In this document: one piece after another, positions 8,483 through 16,541 of the stretch
Position numbering within the stretch: the stretch's first letter is position 1
Layout: every line of letters begins with the position of its first letter
DNA from: JAEZDP01 sp964430855
GTDB lineage: Bacteria; Acidobacteriota; Vicinamibacteria; Vicinamibacterales; Vicinamibacteraceae
Length of the DNA stretch: 64,000 nt
NCBI GenBank assembly: GCA_964430855.1
Contig: CAYSHC010000003.1
Location: forward strand, 1-64,000
Direction of reading: 5' to 3'
The notes under the pieces: generated by a model
What the model saw: only the letters and a program-made list of their open reading frames with translations
What the model was told of the DNA's origin: nothing
The model's database searches: none
Made by a program: the position numbers and the translations under genes

Positions 8483-10097
8483 CCTGCGCGACCCCGCGGA
8501 GATGCGCCCGGAGGGCCCGGCGGCTCGTCTTGCCGACGCCGGTCTCGGGGAACGCGTCCACGAAGCGGATCTGGTCGGGCACCTTGAAGGCCGCGATCCC
8601 GCGTGCGCGCAGCCACGCCTTCAGCGCCGTCGCCTTCGGCGCCTCGCCGCGCGGGACGATGAAGGCGCACGCGCGCTCGCCGAGGTACGGGTCGGGCACG
8701 GCCACGACGGCGGCATCGTGCACGTCGGGGTGCGCCAGCAGATGATCCTCGATCTCCTCGGCCGATACCTTCTCTCCGCCCCGGTTGATGTGGTCAGTGG
8801 CGCGGCCATGCACGGTGAGGTAGCCGTGCCCGTCCCGGGAGACCACGTCGCCCGTCCGGTAGTAGCCGTCGGGCGTGAACGATCTCGCGTTGGCCGCGGG
8901 GTCGTCGTGGTAGCCGCGGATGGTGTACGGACCGCGCGTCAGCAGGTGCCCCGGCACGCCGGTCGGCACCGGGTTCCCCGCGTCGTCGACGATGAGCACC
9001 TCGTCGAGGGGCGACATCGGCCGGCCCTGCGTCTCGGTGCGCACATGGTAGGGGGCGTCGAGCTCGGTGTAGTTCACCAGGCCTTCGGCCATGCCGAACA
9101 CCTGCTGGAGCCGGACGCCCAGCTCGGGCTCGATGCGCCGGGCCGCCTCCGGCGTCAGCTTGGCGCCGCCCACCTGGAGCACCTGCCAGGACGGCGCGTG
9201 CACGGGACGCCGCCGGCGCGCGTCCATCCACGCGAGCGCGAGCGGCGGCACGACGGCCGTGATCGTCACGCCTTCCTGCTCGAGCAGCGGGAACGCGTCG
9301 TCCGGGCTGGGGGACGGGCTCAGGACGACCCGGCCGCCCGCGTACAGGACCCCGAACGTGCCCGGGGAGCTCATCGTGAAGTTGTGCGCGACGGGCAGGA
9401 CCGCGAGGTAGACCGTCTCGGGCGTGATCGCGCAGATCTCGTTGCTCCGCCGGAACGAGTAGATGTAGTCGTCGTGTGTGCGCGGGATGAGCTTCGAGAG
9501 CCCCGTGCTGCCGCCTGACAGCTGCATGAGCGCGACGTCGGAGGCCTGCACGTCTGCCGGCGGCCCGGCCGGCAGCTCGTAGAGCGACTCGAGCGACACG
9601 ACGCCTTCCGCCTCGTCGACCAGTCCGGCGGCGAAGATGTGCGCGAGCGCCGGCACCGCTTCCTGCACGCGGCGCGCGAGCGCCGCGTGGTCCATGGCGC
9701 CGATGCGGCTGGCGGTGACGATCGCGCGGGCCTCGGCCACGCGCGCAAAGTGCGTCAGCTCGGTCTCGCGGTGCGCCGGGAGCGTGAAGACCGGCACGAA
9801 GCCGCCCACGAACGCGCCGAACGTCGCCGCGAAGAACGCCGGGACGTTGTGCAGCTGCACGAGCACGCGGTCGCCGGGCTCGATGCCGGCACGGCGCAGG
9901 CCGGCTGCAACGCCCGCGGCACGGCGCGCCAGGTCGGCATACGTCCAGCGCTCGCCGCCTCCGACGATGGCCAGCCGGTCGGGATGCGCGGCGACGCGGG
10001 TGCCGAACCAGGCCGGGAACGTCTCGCCCGTCCAGAGGCCCGCCTCCCGGTAGCGCTGCGCAAACGCTTCGGGCCATTGCTGCACCGGGCGGCTCAC
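8469..10097 (-). CDS. entE: 2,3-dihydroxybenzoate-AMP ligase
   Basis: A 542-residue stand-alone adenylation enzyme that activates DHB as an adenylate and loads the aryl carrier protein. Motifs: LSGGSTGLSKLIPRT (P-loop), LPVAHNF with the Asn typical of aryl-acid activation, VFGMAEGLVNYT, YYRTGDVV, INRGGEKVSAEEIE and the catalytic lysine in GVGKTSRR. Family length is 536-545. I chose GTG 10097, whose GTGA overlaps the entC stop, like the other junctions in the operon. Confidence 0.93.
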   Translation of the reverse strand: MSRPVQQWPEAFAQRYREAGLWTGETFPAWFGTRVAAHPDRLAIVGGGERWTYADLARRAAGVAAGLRRAGIEPGDRVLVQLHNVPAFFAATFGAFVGGFVPVFTLPAHRETELTHFARVAEARAIVTASRIGAMDHAALARRVQEAVPALAHIFAAGLVDEAEGVVSLESLYELPAGPPADVQASDVALMQLSGGSTGLSKLIPRTHDDYIYSFRRSNEICAITPETVYLAVLPVAHNFTMSSPGTFGVLYAGGRVVLSPSPSPDDAFPLLEQEGVTITAVVPPLALAWMDARRRRPVHAPSWQVLQVGGAKLTPEAARRIEPELGVRLQQVFGMAEGLVNYTELDAPYHVRTETQGRPMSPLDEVLIVDDAGNPVPTGVPGHLLTRGPYTIRGYHDDPAANARSFTPDGYYRTGDVVSRDGHGYLTVHGRATDHINRGGEKVSAEEIEDHLLAHPDVHDAAVVAVPDPYLGERACAFIVPRGEAPKATALKAWLRARGIAAFKVPDQIRFVDAFPETGVGKTSRRALRAHLRGVAQGDGE

Positions 10098-11278
10098 CGC
10101 TGCATGTCCTCCCGAGGCGCATCGGCCGTCGTGATGCCGAGCGCCTGGAGCAGCGCCTCGAACTTCGCCGCGGTCTCGTCGGCCTCGGCCGACGGGACCG
10201 AACCCTCGACAATGCCGGCGCCGGCGTAGAGCCGGGCGGTGCAGCCCGACACGTCGGCACAGCGGATGGTCACCATCCAGTCGCCGTCGCCATCGGCGTC
10301 GCACCAGCCGATCGTGCCCGCGAAGAACCCGCGGTCGAAGGGCTCGGCGCGGCGAATGGCCTCGCGCGCCGGCATCTCCGGGCACCCGCAGACAGCGGGC
10401 GTGCCGCGCAGCATGTCGGCCAGCTCCAGCGCCGAGGGCGCGGCGCGCTTCAGCCGCGCCGTGATCCTCGTACCCAGGTGCCACATCGTCTGCGTCGAGA
10501 CGAGCGATGGCTCGGTCGGCACGTCGAGCTCCGCGCACCACGGCGCGAGTGTGTCGGCGATCCACTCGACCACTGACGCGTGCTCGCGTGCATCCTTTGC
10601 CGAAGCACGCAGCACCTCGGCCGCCCGCCGGTCGAGCGCGGGATCGGGCGACCGGCGCGCGGACCCGGCCAGCGGCGACGACAGCAGCGTGTCGCCGCGG
10701 CGCCGCAGCAGCAGCTCGGGCGTCGCCCCGACCAGGGCGCGCGCGTTGCCGTCGGCTGACGGCAGCGTCAGGCAGAACGTCGTCACCGACGGGTCGCGGC
10801 GCAGCCGCGCCACGAGGGCGCGCGGGTCGATGGGGCCGTCGGTCCGCACGACGAGGCAGCGCGCGAGCACCACCTTCTGGAGGACATCAGGGGCCGACGC
10901 CAGCTCGTCGACCACGCTGGCCACGCTGCGCTCGTAGTCGGCGCGCGACGGCTGCTCGTGGATGCTGAGCGCGCGCGGCAGGACCGTGCGTGCCGGGTCG
11001 CGTGGCGGCGCCCCGCGCGACACCGACGCCGGCACGTACAGGTGCGCCGGCGCCAGCCTGTCGAAGGGCAGCGCACCGAGCACGAGCTGCGGCATGCCGC
11101 TGCGCGCCCGCGTGCGCGCCAGCAGGCGCAGCGCCTGCGGCACGTCCTCCGCGACGGCGCTGGCGGCACCGTGGGCGCAGAGCGTCGCGTCGCCGGACGT
11201 CAACAGCATGAGCGGCGACGTGCCGGAGACGGGCGGGGGCGTCGCCCGGTCGAACACGGGGGCCATCGCGGGAGTCAC
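10094..11278 (-). CDS. entC: Isochorismate synthase
   Basis: A 394-residue chorismate-utilising enzyme converting chorismate to isochorismate, the committed step to DHB. The family motifs VVLARCLVV (catalytic lysine region), MWHLGTRI, MLRGTPAVCGCP and YAGAGIVEGS are present in order. Length agrees with EntC/DhbC (391-398 aa). The start is GTG 11278, forming a GTGA overlap with the upstream yncE-like stop; an internal ATG at 11266 is the alternative. Confidence 0.92.
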   Translation of the reverse strand: MTPAMAPVFDRATPPPVSGTSPLMLLTSGDATLCAHGAASAVAEDVPQALRLLARTRARSGMPQLVLGALPFDRLAPAHLYVPASVSRGAPPRDPARTVLPRALSIHEQPSRADYERSVASVVDELASAPDVLQKVVLARCLVVRTDGPIDPRALVARLRRDPSVTTFCLTLPSADGNARALVGATPELLLRRRGDTLLSSPLAGSARRSPDPALDRRAAEVLRASAKDAREHASVVEWIADTLAPWCAELDVPTEPSLVSTQTMWHLGTRITARLKRAAPSALELADMLRGTPAVCGCPEMPAREAIRRAEPFDRGFFAGTIGWCDADGDGDWMVTIRCADVSGCTARLYAGAGIVEGSVPSAEADETAAKFEALLQALGITTADAPREDMQR

Positions 11279-12324
11279 GGCTCGATGAGCGTCACGGTGT
11301 CGCCGCTGGGGTCGTCCACCGGCGGCGCGCTGCGCCCGCCCGAGCGGGCCTTGTTGGACACGTACACACGGCCGCTGTTTGCGTCGATGGCGACCGTGTT
11401 GGGCAGCGATCCGGCCTCGATCGTCGTCACGACCGAGCGCGACGCAGCGTCGATGACCGTCACCGTGCCGTCCTGCCTGTTGGCCACGTAGATGTGGCCC
11501 GTCTTCGGGTGCAGCGCCATGCCCAGGGTGCCGGCGCCCGCGGGGATGGTGGCGACGACCTTCCCGGCCTCGACGTCGATCGCGCTGACGTTGCCCGCGG
11601 CCTGGCTGCCGACAAACAGCGTCTTCGACGGGGCGTGATAGACGACGTGCGTCGGGCGCTGCACGCCGACGGGGATGCGCTTGACCACCTCGCGCCTGCC
11701 GATGTCGACGACGGCCACGTCCTCGGACCGCAGGTTCACGGCGAAGAGGCGGTTGTTCGGCTTGTCGAGCCACAGCCCCGTCGTCATCTCGCCGATGCCC
11801 TCGATCCTGTACGCGAGCGTGTTCGACGTGCCGTCCACCACCCACACGCGTCCCGCGGTGTTCGACATGTAGACGCGGTTGTCCTCCTCGTCCACCACGA
11901 CGCGGTAGAGGTGCGCCTTCGGCTCGTCGGCCGCGCGGATGATGTTGATGATCTTCCCGGTCTTCGCGTCGATTGCCGAGGCCGACCCGTCACGCGTGTT
12001 GCTCGTGTAGAGCGTCTGCGTCCTGTCGTTGAGCGCGATGCCGAAGGCCGCGGCCGATGAGACGTCAATGGTGCGCTTCGTCTCGAGGGTCAGCGGGTCG
12101 AGCACGTGGATCGCCGGCGGTGCCGAGTCGTCGTTGCGGCGCCCGACGCTCGCGACGTACACCTCGCCCGTGGACGGGCTGACGGCGAGCTCGTAGAGGC
12201 CGGGAGCCACCTTCTTGGTCGCGACGGCCTTCTGGGCGAAGGCGGGCGCGGCGGCGACGCACAGGGCGGCAGCCAGCGTGGCGCCGAGCAGCCGGCACGT
12301 GCCGAGGGAACGGATGGGACGCAT
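11275..12324 (-). CDS. yncE: YncE-like periplasmic beta-propeller
   Basis: A 349-residue secreted protein: signal peptide at 1-30 (cleavage near AFA-QK), then repeated YVxN/IDAxSG units of a seven-bladed propeller. The segments PGLYELAVSPSTGEVYVAS, LDPLTLETKRTID and DRTQTLYTSNT-SAIDAKTGKI match E. coli YncE closely (from memory). YncE is iron-repressed in E. coli and sits beside a TonB receptor gene, but its function is unknown. Here it lies inside a siderophore operon between the binding protein (38 bases upstream) and entC (4-base overlap). A role in siderophore handling is inferred from position. Confidence 0.82.
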   Translation of the reverse strand: MRPIRSLGTCRLLGATLAAALCVAAAPAFAQKAVATKKVAPGLYELAVSPSTGEVYVASVGRRNDDSAPPAIHVLDPLTLETKRTIDVSSAAAFGIALNDRTQTLYTSNTRDGSASAIDAKTGKIINIIRAADEPKAHLYRVVVDEEDNRVYMSNTAGRVWVVDGTSNTLAYRIEGIGEMTTGLWLDKPNNRLFAVNLRSEDVAVVDIGRREVVKRIPVGVQRPTHVVYHAPSKTLFVGSQAAGNVSAIDVEAGKVVATIPAGAGTLGMALHPKTGHIYVANRQDGTVTVIDAASRSVVTTIEAGSLPNTVAIDANSGRVYVSNKARSGGRSAPPVDDPSGDTVTLIEP

Positions 12325-12362
12325 GTGAGCTCCTTGCAGTGAGAGACAGTACATCGGCGGAC

Positions 12363-13490
12363 CTACCTGAGCGAGACCCAGTGCTCGCCCTCGAGCGGCA
12401 CGGCCAGGAACCGCTCGTTGAGCGTGCGCACGGTGGCGGCCGGGTCGAGCGAGCCGAACAGGTCGGGACGGATCCAGCGCGCGAGCGCCTCGATGGCCGG
12501 CAGGTCGAGCGGCGAGTTCAGCAGCTGGTGCGACAGCCCGTACACGCGCCCCTCGCGGACGGCACGCAGGCGCGACAACACGGGCCGCTGCGTCATCGCG
12601 ACGAGCGAGCGACGCGCCCGCTCCGCCGTATAGCCCGCGCCGACCACGAGGCCGCCCGCCTTCTCGAGGTGCGGGCCGCCGGTGAGGATGTAGACCGCCG
12701 GGTCGCGCGAGAGGACGTACTCGACGTTGAGGCGGCCCGACGGGCCCGGCAGGACCTCCGCACCGATGTTGTGGCCGCCGACAAACTCGATGTAGTCGCC
12801 GACGTTGCCCTTGCCGGGCGAGTTGCAGCAGTCGGCCGACATGCCCGCGTGGGCTTCGAGGAACACCGGCGGCCGTGGCGCACTTGACGCCGCGACGCGG
12901 CTGGCGATCTGCTGGAGGCGCTCGCGGCGGAACGCGATGAAGTCGCTCGCGCGCTGGTCCCGTCCGACGAGCGCGCCGAGCACCGCCACGCTCCGTTCGG
13001 CGTGCTCGAACGGCCGCGCGAAGAAGTCGACAAACACGACGGGGATGCCGGCACGCTCGAGGACGGCCACCTGGGCGTCGTCCGGGCCGCGGCCGAGCGA
13101 GAACACCGCCACGTCGGGCCTGGCAGCCAGCACGAGCTCCAGCGAGAAGGTGCCGGCCGAGCTCGCCACCTGCGGCAGCGAGGCGAGCCGCGGCGACTTC
13201 GCGAGCAGCCTGTCGTAGGTGGCCTGGCCGAGCCTGTTCACGTCGCGCGGCCATGCGGCCACGACCGACACCGGGTCCTCGTGGATGAGCGCCAGCGCGA
13301 CGAGGAAGCGCCCGTCGTCGATGGCCAGGCGCGTGGCGGGTGCCCGAAGGGTCACCGTCCGGTTACGCAAGTCCTTCACGGTCACCGCCGCGCCGGCAGG
13401 CACGGCCACGCCGCCGACGAGCGACACGACGAGCGCCGCGAGCAGGGCGGAGCGGAAGGCGCGACGGTGGAGCGGGCGGAGCATCGACAT
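12363..13490 (-). CDS. Periplasmic ferric-siderophore binding protein
   Basis: A 375-residue class III solute-binding protein (FepB/BtuF superfamily). An N-terminal signal peptide (about 1-40, cleavage near GAA) is followed by two lobes. Lobe one includes TRLAIDDGRFLVALALI and the helix-linker region ARPDVAVFSLG; lobe two includes EAHAG and RDPAVYILTGG. It should deliver the ferric siderophore from the outer-membrane receptor to the FecCD permease. ATG 13490 lies four bases after the esterase stop; a second ATG at 13484 is possible. No lipobox is visible. Confidence 0.85.
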   Translation of the reverse strand: MSMLRPLHRRAFRSALLAALVVSLVGGVAVPAGAAVTVKDLRNRTVTLRAPATRLAIDDGRFLVALALIHEDPVSVVAAWPRDVNRLGQATYDRLLAKSPRLASLPQVASSAGTFSLELVLAARPDVAVFSLGRGPDDAQVAVLERAGIPVVFVDFFARPFEHAERSVAVLGALVGRDQRASDFIAFRRERLQQIASRVAASSAPRPPVFLEAHAGMSADCCNSPGKGNVGDYIEFVGGHNIGAEVLPGPSGRLNVEYVLSRDPAVYILTGGPHLEKAGGLVVGAGYTAERARRSLVAMTQRPVLSRLRAVREGRVYGLSHQLLNSPLDLPAIEALARWIRPDLFGSLDPAATVRTLNERFLAVPLEGEHWVSLR

Positions 13491-13494
13491 CGGG

Positions 13495-14391
13495 TCAGGC
13501 CGAGATGGCGCCGGACGCGGCCGGCGCGGGAGACAGGGGGAGCAGCGTGTGACAGGCCGGCGGCAGCACGAGCCGCAGGCTCCACGCCAGCGATGGCAGG
13601 ACGACCGACGCGTGGTCCTCGCCGGCGAACTCGCGGACGCCGACGCCGAGCCCCGGCACGCCGCGCAGCGAGTCGCCGAGGGCGTGCACGCGGTCGACCA
13701 TGCGCCGCGCATCGCGCCGCGCGAGCGCGTCGTCGGTGATGGCGCCTGCCGGCTGCCACGGGGCCTGGCGCTGCTCGTACTCGCCGACCGAGATCACGAC
13801 ACGTGCCGCGCGGTCGTTGCGCTGCCGCAGCCGGCCGGGCAGCGCCTCCACCAGCGCCGGCGCGGACCACAGCGACGGGCTGATCGCGACGCCGCCGGTG
13901 AAGGGGCTCGCGGGCGTCGCCAGCGTCGCCAGCACGAACAGGCCGGCCAGCGAATGGCCGATGAGCACGACATGCCGCCGGTCGACCGGATACCCCGCCT
14001 CGGCGGCCGGCAGGACGACGTCTTCGAGGAACGTCCGGAATGCCGCCGCGCCGTCCCGACGCGGATGGCCGGCATCGGGCATCTCCCCTGCCGTCGTGAC
14101 CGCGGGGGTGAAGTCGATGCGCCGGAGGCGGCGGGCTTCCTCGCCGCCCTCCACCGGCGCCACGCCGACGACGACGGCAGGGCCGATCCCTGTCGCGTCG
14201 GGGCGCAGGCTCCGGAGGCGGATCGCGTCGAGTGTCAGCCCGAACAGGCGGTCGCCGTCGAGCACGCACACGAGCGGGACGCCGCCCTGCGGCTCGGCGC
14301 CCTGCGGCTCGCCGATCATGATGCGATAGCGGCCCTGCGGCCCCTGCGCCGTGAAGCACGACGTGCCGGACATCACCGCCTGCCCGCTCAT
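13495..14391 (-). CDS. IroE/Fes-type siderophore esterase
   Basis: A 298-residue alpha/beta hydrolase of the enterochelin-esterase-like family (IroE, BesA, EstD). The nucleophile is in GHSLAG (Ser147), followed by AISPSLWS and a C-terminal EDHASV histidine. No signal peptide is visible, so it is probably cytoplasmic and would hydrolyse the ester backbone of the imported ferric siderophore to free iron. The operon position between ABC ATPase (ATGA overlap at 14388-14391) and binding protein supports that role. Confidence 0.82.
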   Translation of the reverse strand: MSGQAVMSGTSCFTAQGPQGRYRIMIGEPQGAEPQGGVPLVCVLDGDRLFGLTLDAIRLRSLRPDATGIGPAVVVGVAPVEGGEEARRLRRIDFTPAVTTAGEMPDAGHPRRDGAAAFRTFLEDVVLPAAEAGYPVDRRHVVLIGHSLAGLFVLATLATPASPFTGGVAISPSLWSAPALVEALPGRLRQRNDRAARVVISVGEYEQRQAPWQPAGAITDDALARRDARRMVDRVHALGDSLRGVPGLGVGVREFAGEDHASVVLPSLAWSLRLVLPPACHTLLPLSPAPAASGAISA

Positions 14392-15188
14392 CGCACGAAC
14401 TCCATGTCGCGCGCCTGCACGAGGCCATCCACGAGCACGTGCGGCTCGCCACGCGAGCAGCGCTCGACCCGCGCGCGCACCCCGTAGGTGGCGGCCAGGA
14501 CGTCCGGCGTCAGCGCCGTGCTCGGCGGACCCGAAGCCACGACCTTGCCGTCGCGCAGCGCGACCACCCTGTCGGCCCAGCGCACGGCGAGGTTGAGGTC
14601 GTGCAGCACGACCATGACCAGATGGCCCTCGCGCGCCAGCTCGCGGATGAGGCCCATCACCGTGACCTGGTGGGCGAGGTCGAGGGCGCTCGTCGGCTCG
14701 TCGAGCAGGAGGATCGGCGGGTTGCGCACGAGCGACTGTGCGAAGCTGGCCAGCTGCCGCTCGCCGCCCGAGAGCTCGTCGAGCATCCGGTGCGGATCGG
14801 CGGTGAGGCCGACGCGGTCGAGCAGCGCCACGACCTGACGCGCCTCGTCGGCGCCGACGGTCCACCTGTCCGACGCCGCGTGCGCGGCGCTCAGGACGGC
14901 CTCGAACACCGACAGGCGTACGCCCTGCGGCAGCACCTGCGGCATGTAGGCCACCACCTCGGCGTGCTCGCGCACGGGCACCTGGAGCAGGTCGGTGTGG
15001 CCGAAGCGCGCCGTGCCGGAGGCGGCGACGAGCCGGCCGAGCGCCCGCAGGACGGTGGACTTGCCCGCGCCGTTCGGTCCCACGAGCGCCGTCACCTCGC
15101 CGGTGCGCATCGTCGGCAGGTCTACCGACTCGAGCACGCGGCGCCGGCCGTACGCGACGCCGAGGGCGTTGACGTCGAGCGCGGTCAT
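14388..15188 (-). CDS. ABC transporter ATPase, ferric siderophore (FepC type)
   Basis: A 266-residue ATPase with Walker A GPNGAGKST (37-45), Q-loop VAYMPQ, signature LSGGE, Walker B ILLLDEP and H-loop VLHDLNLAVRWADR, all typical of FepC/FhuC. It energises import through the FecCD permease. Its ATG shares one base with the permease TGA (TGATG at 15186-15190), so the two are tightly coupled. Confidence 0.93.
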   Translation of the reverse strand: MTALDVNALGVAYGRRRVLESVDLPTMRTGEVTALVGPNGAGKSTVLRALGRLVAASGTARFGHTDLLQVPVREHAEVVAYMPQVLPQGVRLSVFEAVLSAAHAASDRWTVGADEARQVVALLDRVGLTADPHRMLDELSGGERQLASFAQSLVRNPPILLLDEPTSALDLAHQVTVMGLIRELAREGHLVMVVLHDLNLAVRWADRVVALRDGKVVASGPPSTALTPDVLAATYGVRARVERCSRGEPHVLVDGLVQARDMEFVR

Positions 15189-16327
15189 CACAGGGCCTCG
15201 CGCCTCCAGACGAGCCACACGAAGAACGGGACCCCGATGAGCGCCGTCACGAGGCCGATGGGCACGACGGCGCCGGTGACGATCGTCTTGCTGGCCGTCG
15301 AGGCGAGCGACAGGATGAGCGCGCCGGCGAGGGCGCTGGCCGGCAGCAGGAAACGATGGTCCTCGCCGATGAGCATCCGCCCGATGTGCGGCCCGACCAG
15401 GCCGACGAAGGCGATGGTGCCGACAAACGAGACGGCCGTCGCGGTGAGCACGCTCACGCGCAGCAGCGCCCGCGTGCGCACCGTCCGCACGTCCACGGCC
15501 AGGCTGCGCGCGCGCTCGTCGCCGAGCCGCAGGGCCGTGAGACGCCACGACGCGCGCCACGACCACGGCGCGACGAGCAGCAGCACGACGGCCAGCAGCC
15601 GGACCTCCGTCCACGACGCGCGGCCCAGGCTGCCCATCGTCCAGAACACGAGCTGCTGGAGGGCCTGCTCGCTGGCGAGGAACTGCGTGATCGCCACGAG
15701 GGCGTTGAAGGTGAAGTACAACGCGATGCCGAGCAGCACCAGCGTCTCGGCGCCGCCCCGCTGCCGCGCGGCGGCTGCCTGGAGCAGGAACACGGCGACC
15801 AGCGCGAAGGCGAACGCGTTGGCCGGGATCACCCAGTGGGTCGGCACGCCCGGCAGCGAGATCTCGAGGACGATGGCCAGCGCGGCGCCGAGGATGGCGG
15901 CCGACGACATGCCCAAGGTAAACGGGCTGGCGAGCGGGTTGTTCAGGCTCGTCTGCATCTCCGTGCCGGCCAACGCCAGCGCCGCGCCCACGCAAAGCGC
16001 CATCAACGCCTGCGGCAGGCGCACCTCCCACACGATGACCGCCGACGCCGAGTCGGCTGCCCCGCGCTGGAGCAGCAGCTGCAGCGTGTCGCGCAGCGGC
16101 AGGTTGGACGGACCGGTGGCCACGTCGAGGACGAGCGCGCACACGACGGCCAGCGAGAGCGCCGCGAGCAGCCCGAGGCGGCGCCTGACGATGGCGTGAT
16201 AGGCGTCCACGGCGGCCGCGTGGCGGACCGCCGGACCTGCGGGCGTGTCGGTGACGCTCACGACGACCGAGGGCGGCCGGGGGGCGGCGACGGCCGCCAC
16301 AGGCGAGGAAATCCCATCAATAGACAC
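15188..16327 (-). CDS. FecCD-type iron-siderophore permease
   Basis: A 379-residue inner-membrane permease of the FecCD/BtuC family with about nine to ten hydrophobic segments after a cytosolic N-terminal 50 residues. The family motifs RLPQALMALCVGAALALAG, NPLASPFTLGMSSAA and VGPHIGRMLIGEDHR (EAA-like coupling loop) are present. Enterobactin systems usually have two permeases (FepD, FepG); only one is present here, so it may homodimerise as BtuC does. The only in-frame start is GTG 16327, with a weak ribosome site. It is the first main gene of the operon. Confidence 0.9.
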   Translation of the reverse strand: MSIDGISSPVAAVAAPRPPSVVVSVTDTPAGPAVRHAAAVDAYHAIVRRRLGLLAALSLAVVCALVLDVATGPSNLPLRDTLQLLLQRGAADSASAVIVWEVRLPQALMALCVGAALALAGTEMQTSLNNPLASPFTLGMSSAAILGAALAIVLEISLPGVPTHWVIPANAFAFALVAVFLLQAAAARQRGGAETLVLLGIALYFTFNALVAITQFLASEQALQQLVFWTMGSLGRASWTEVRLLAVVLLLVAPWSWRASWRLTALRLGDERARSLAVDVRTVRTRALLRVSVLTATAVSFVGTIAFVGLVGPHIGRMLIGEDHRFLLPASALAGALILSLASTASKTIVTGAVVPIGLVTALIGVPFFVWLVWRREAL

Positions 16328-16358
16328 CGATCCAGAGGCCGCCCGCCTGAAGAGGCAC
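16317..16358 (-). CDS. Possible 13-codon leader ORF
   Basis: A strong ribosome site AGGAGG (16371-16366 on the minus strand) precedes GTG 16358 by nine bases. That frame encodes 13 residues (MPLQAGGLWIGVY) and its TGA overlaps the permease start by 11 bases. The permease GTG lacks a good site of its own, so translation could be handed over by coupling. The peptide is otherwise featureless, and the SD match could be chance. Confidence 0.3.
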   Translation of the reverse strand: MPLQAGGLWIGVY

Positions 16359-16381
16359 TGCGTAACCTCCTACAGGTGAGC

Positions 16382-16412
16382 ACTATAGCATTAAGGCGAC
16401 CGCTGAGGTCGG
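16382..16412 (-). promoter_or_regulatory. Putative promoter of the siderophore biosynthesis/uptake operon
   Basis: On the minus strand TATAGT (16387-16382) is preceded by TG one base upstream, an extended -10. No convincing -35 hexamer is seen. The spacer contains a 16-bp palindrome (16397-16412). The leader to the first AGGAGG is about 10 bases. Confidence 0.45.
16397..16412. promoter_or_regulatory. Putative operator palindrome 1
   Basis: CGACCGCTGAGGTCGG, an imperfect inverted repeat, lies just upstream of the minus-strand -10. It matches the second copy at 16429-16444 in 14 of 16 positions in the same orientation, 32 bases (three helical turns) away. It does not resemble a Fur, DtxR or IdeR box, so the regulator is unknown. 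Confidence 0.5.
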
Positions 16413-16424
16413 CATTCTTTTCTA

Positions 16425-16453
16425 TTGACGACCGCAGCGGTCGGATATAGACT
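16425..16453 (+). promoter_or_regulatory. Putative promoter of the TonB receptor gene
   Basis: TTGACG (16425-16430) and TAGACT (16448-16453) are separated by 17 bases, a good sigma-70-type match. The region stands out as AT-rich in this genome. The second palindrome (16429-16444) fills the spacer, so a bound repressor would block polymerase. Confidence 0.5.
16429..16444. promoter_or_regulatory. Putative operator palindrome 2
   Basis: CGACCGCAGCGGTCGG is a near-perfect inverted repeat (arms CGACCGC and GCGGTCG overlapping at the centre). It sits between the -35 and -10 of the receptor promoter and is the sister of the copy at 16397-16412. Confidence 0.5.
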
Positions 16454-16541
16454 CCGCTCCGTCGCACTTGCGACACGTTCTCATAATTTGGCCCGGTCAG
16501 TCTGCAGAAATCGAGAGGGCCGGCCACCCGAGGCTCCTGCC

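Noticed and set aside
16397..16444. Palindromes considered as Fur boxes
   Set aside because: Fur sites are AT-rich 19-mers (GATAATGATAATCATTATC-like); these are GC-rich 16-mers with no resemblance.
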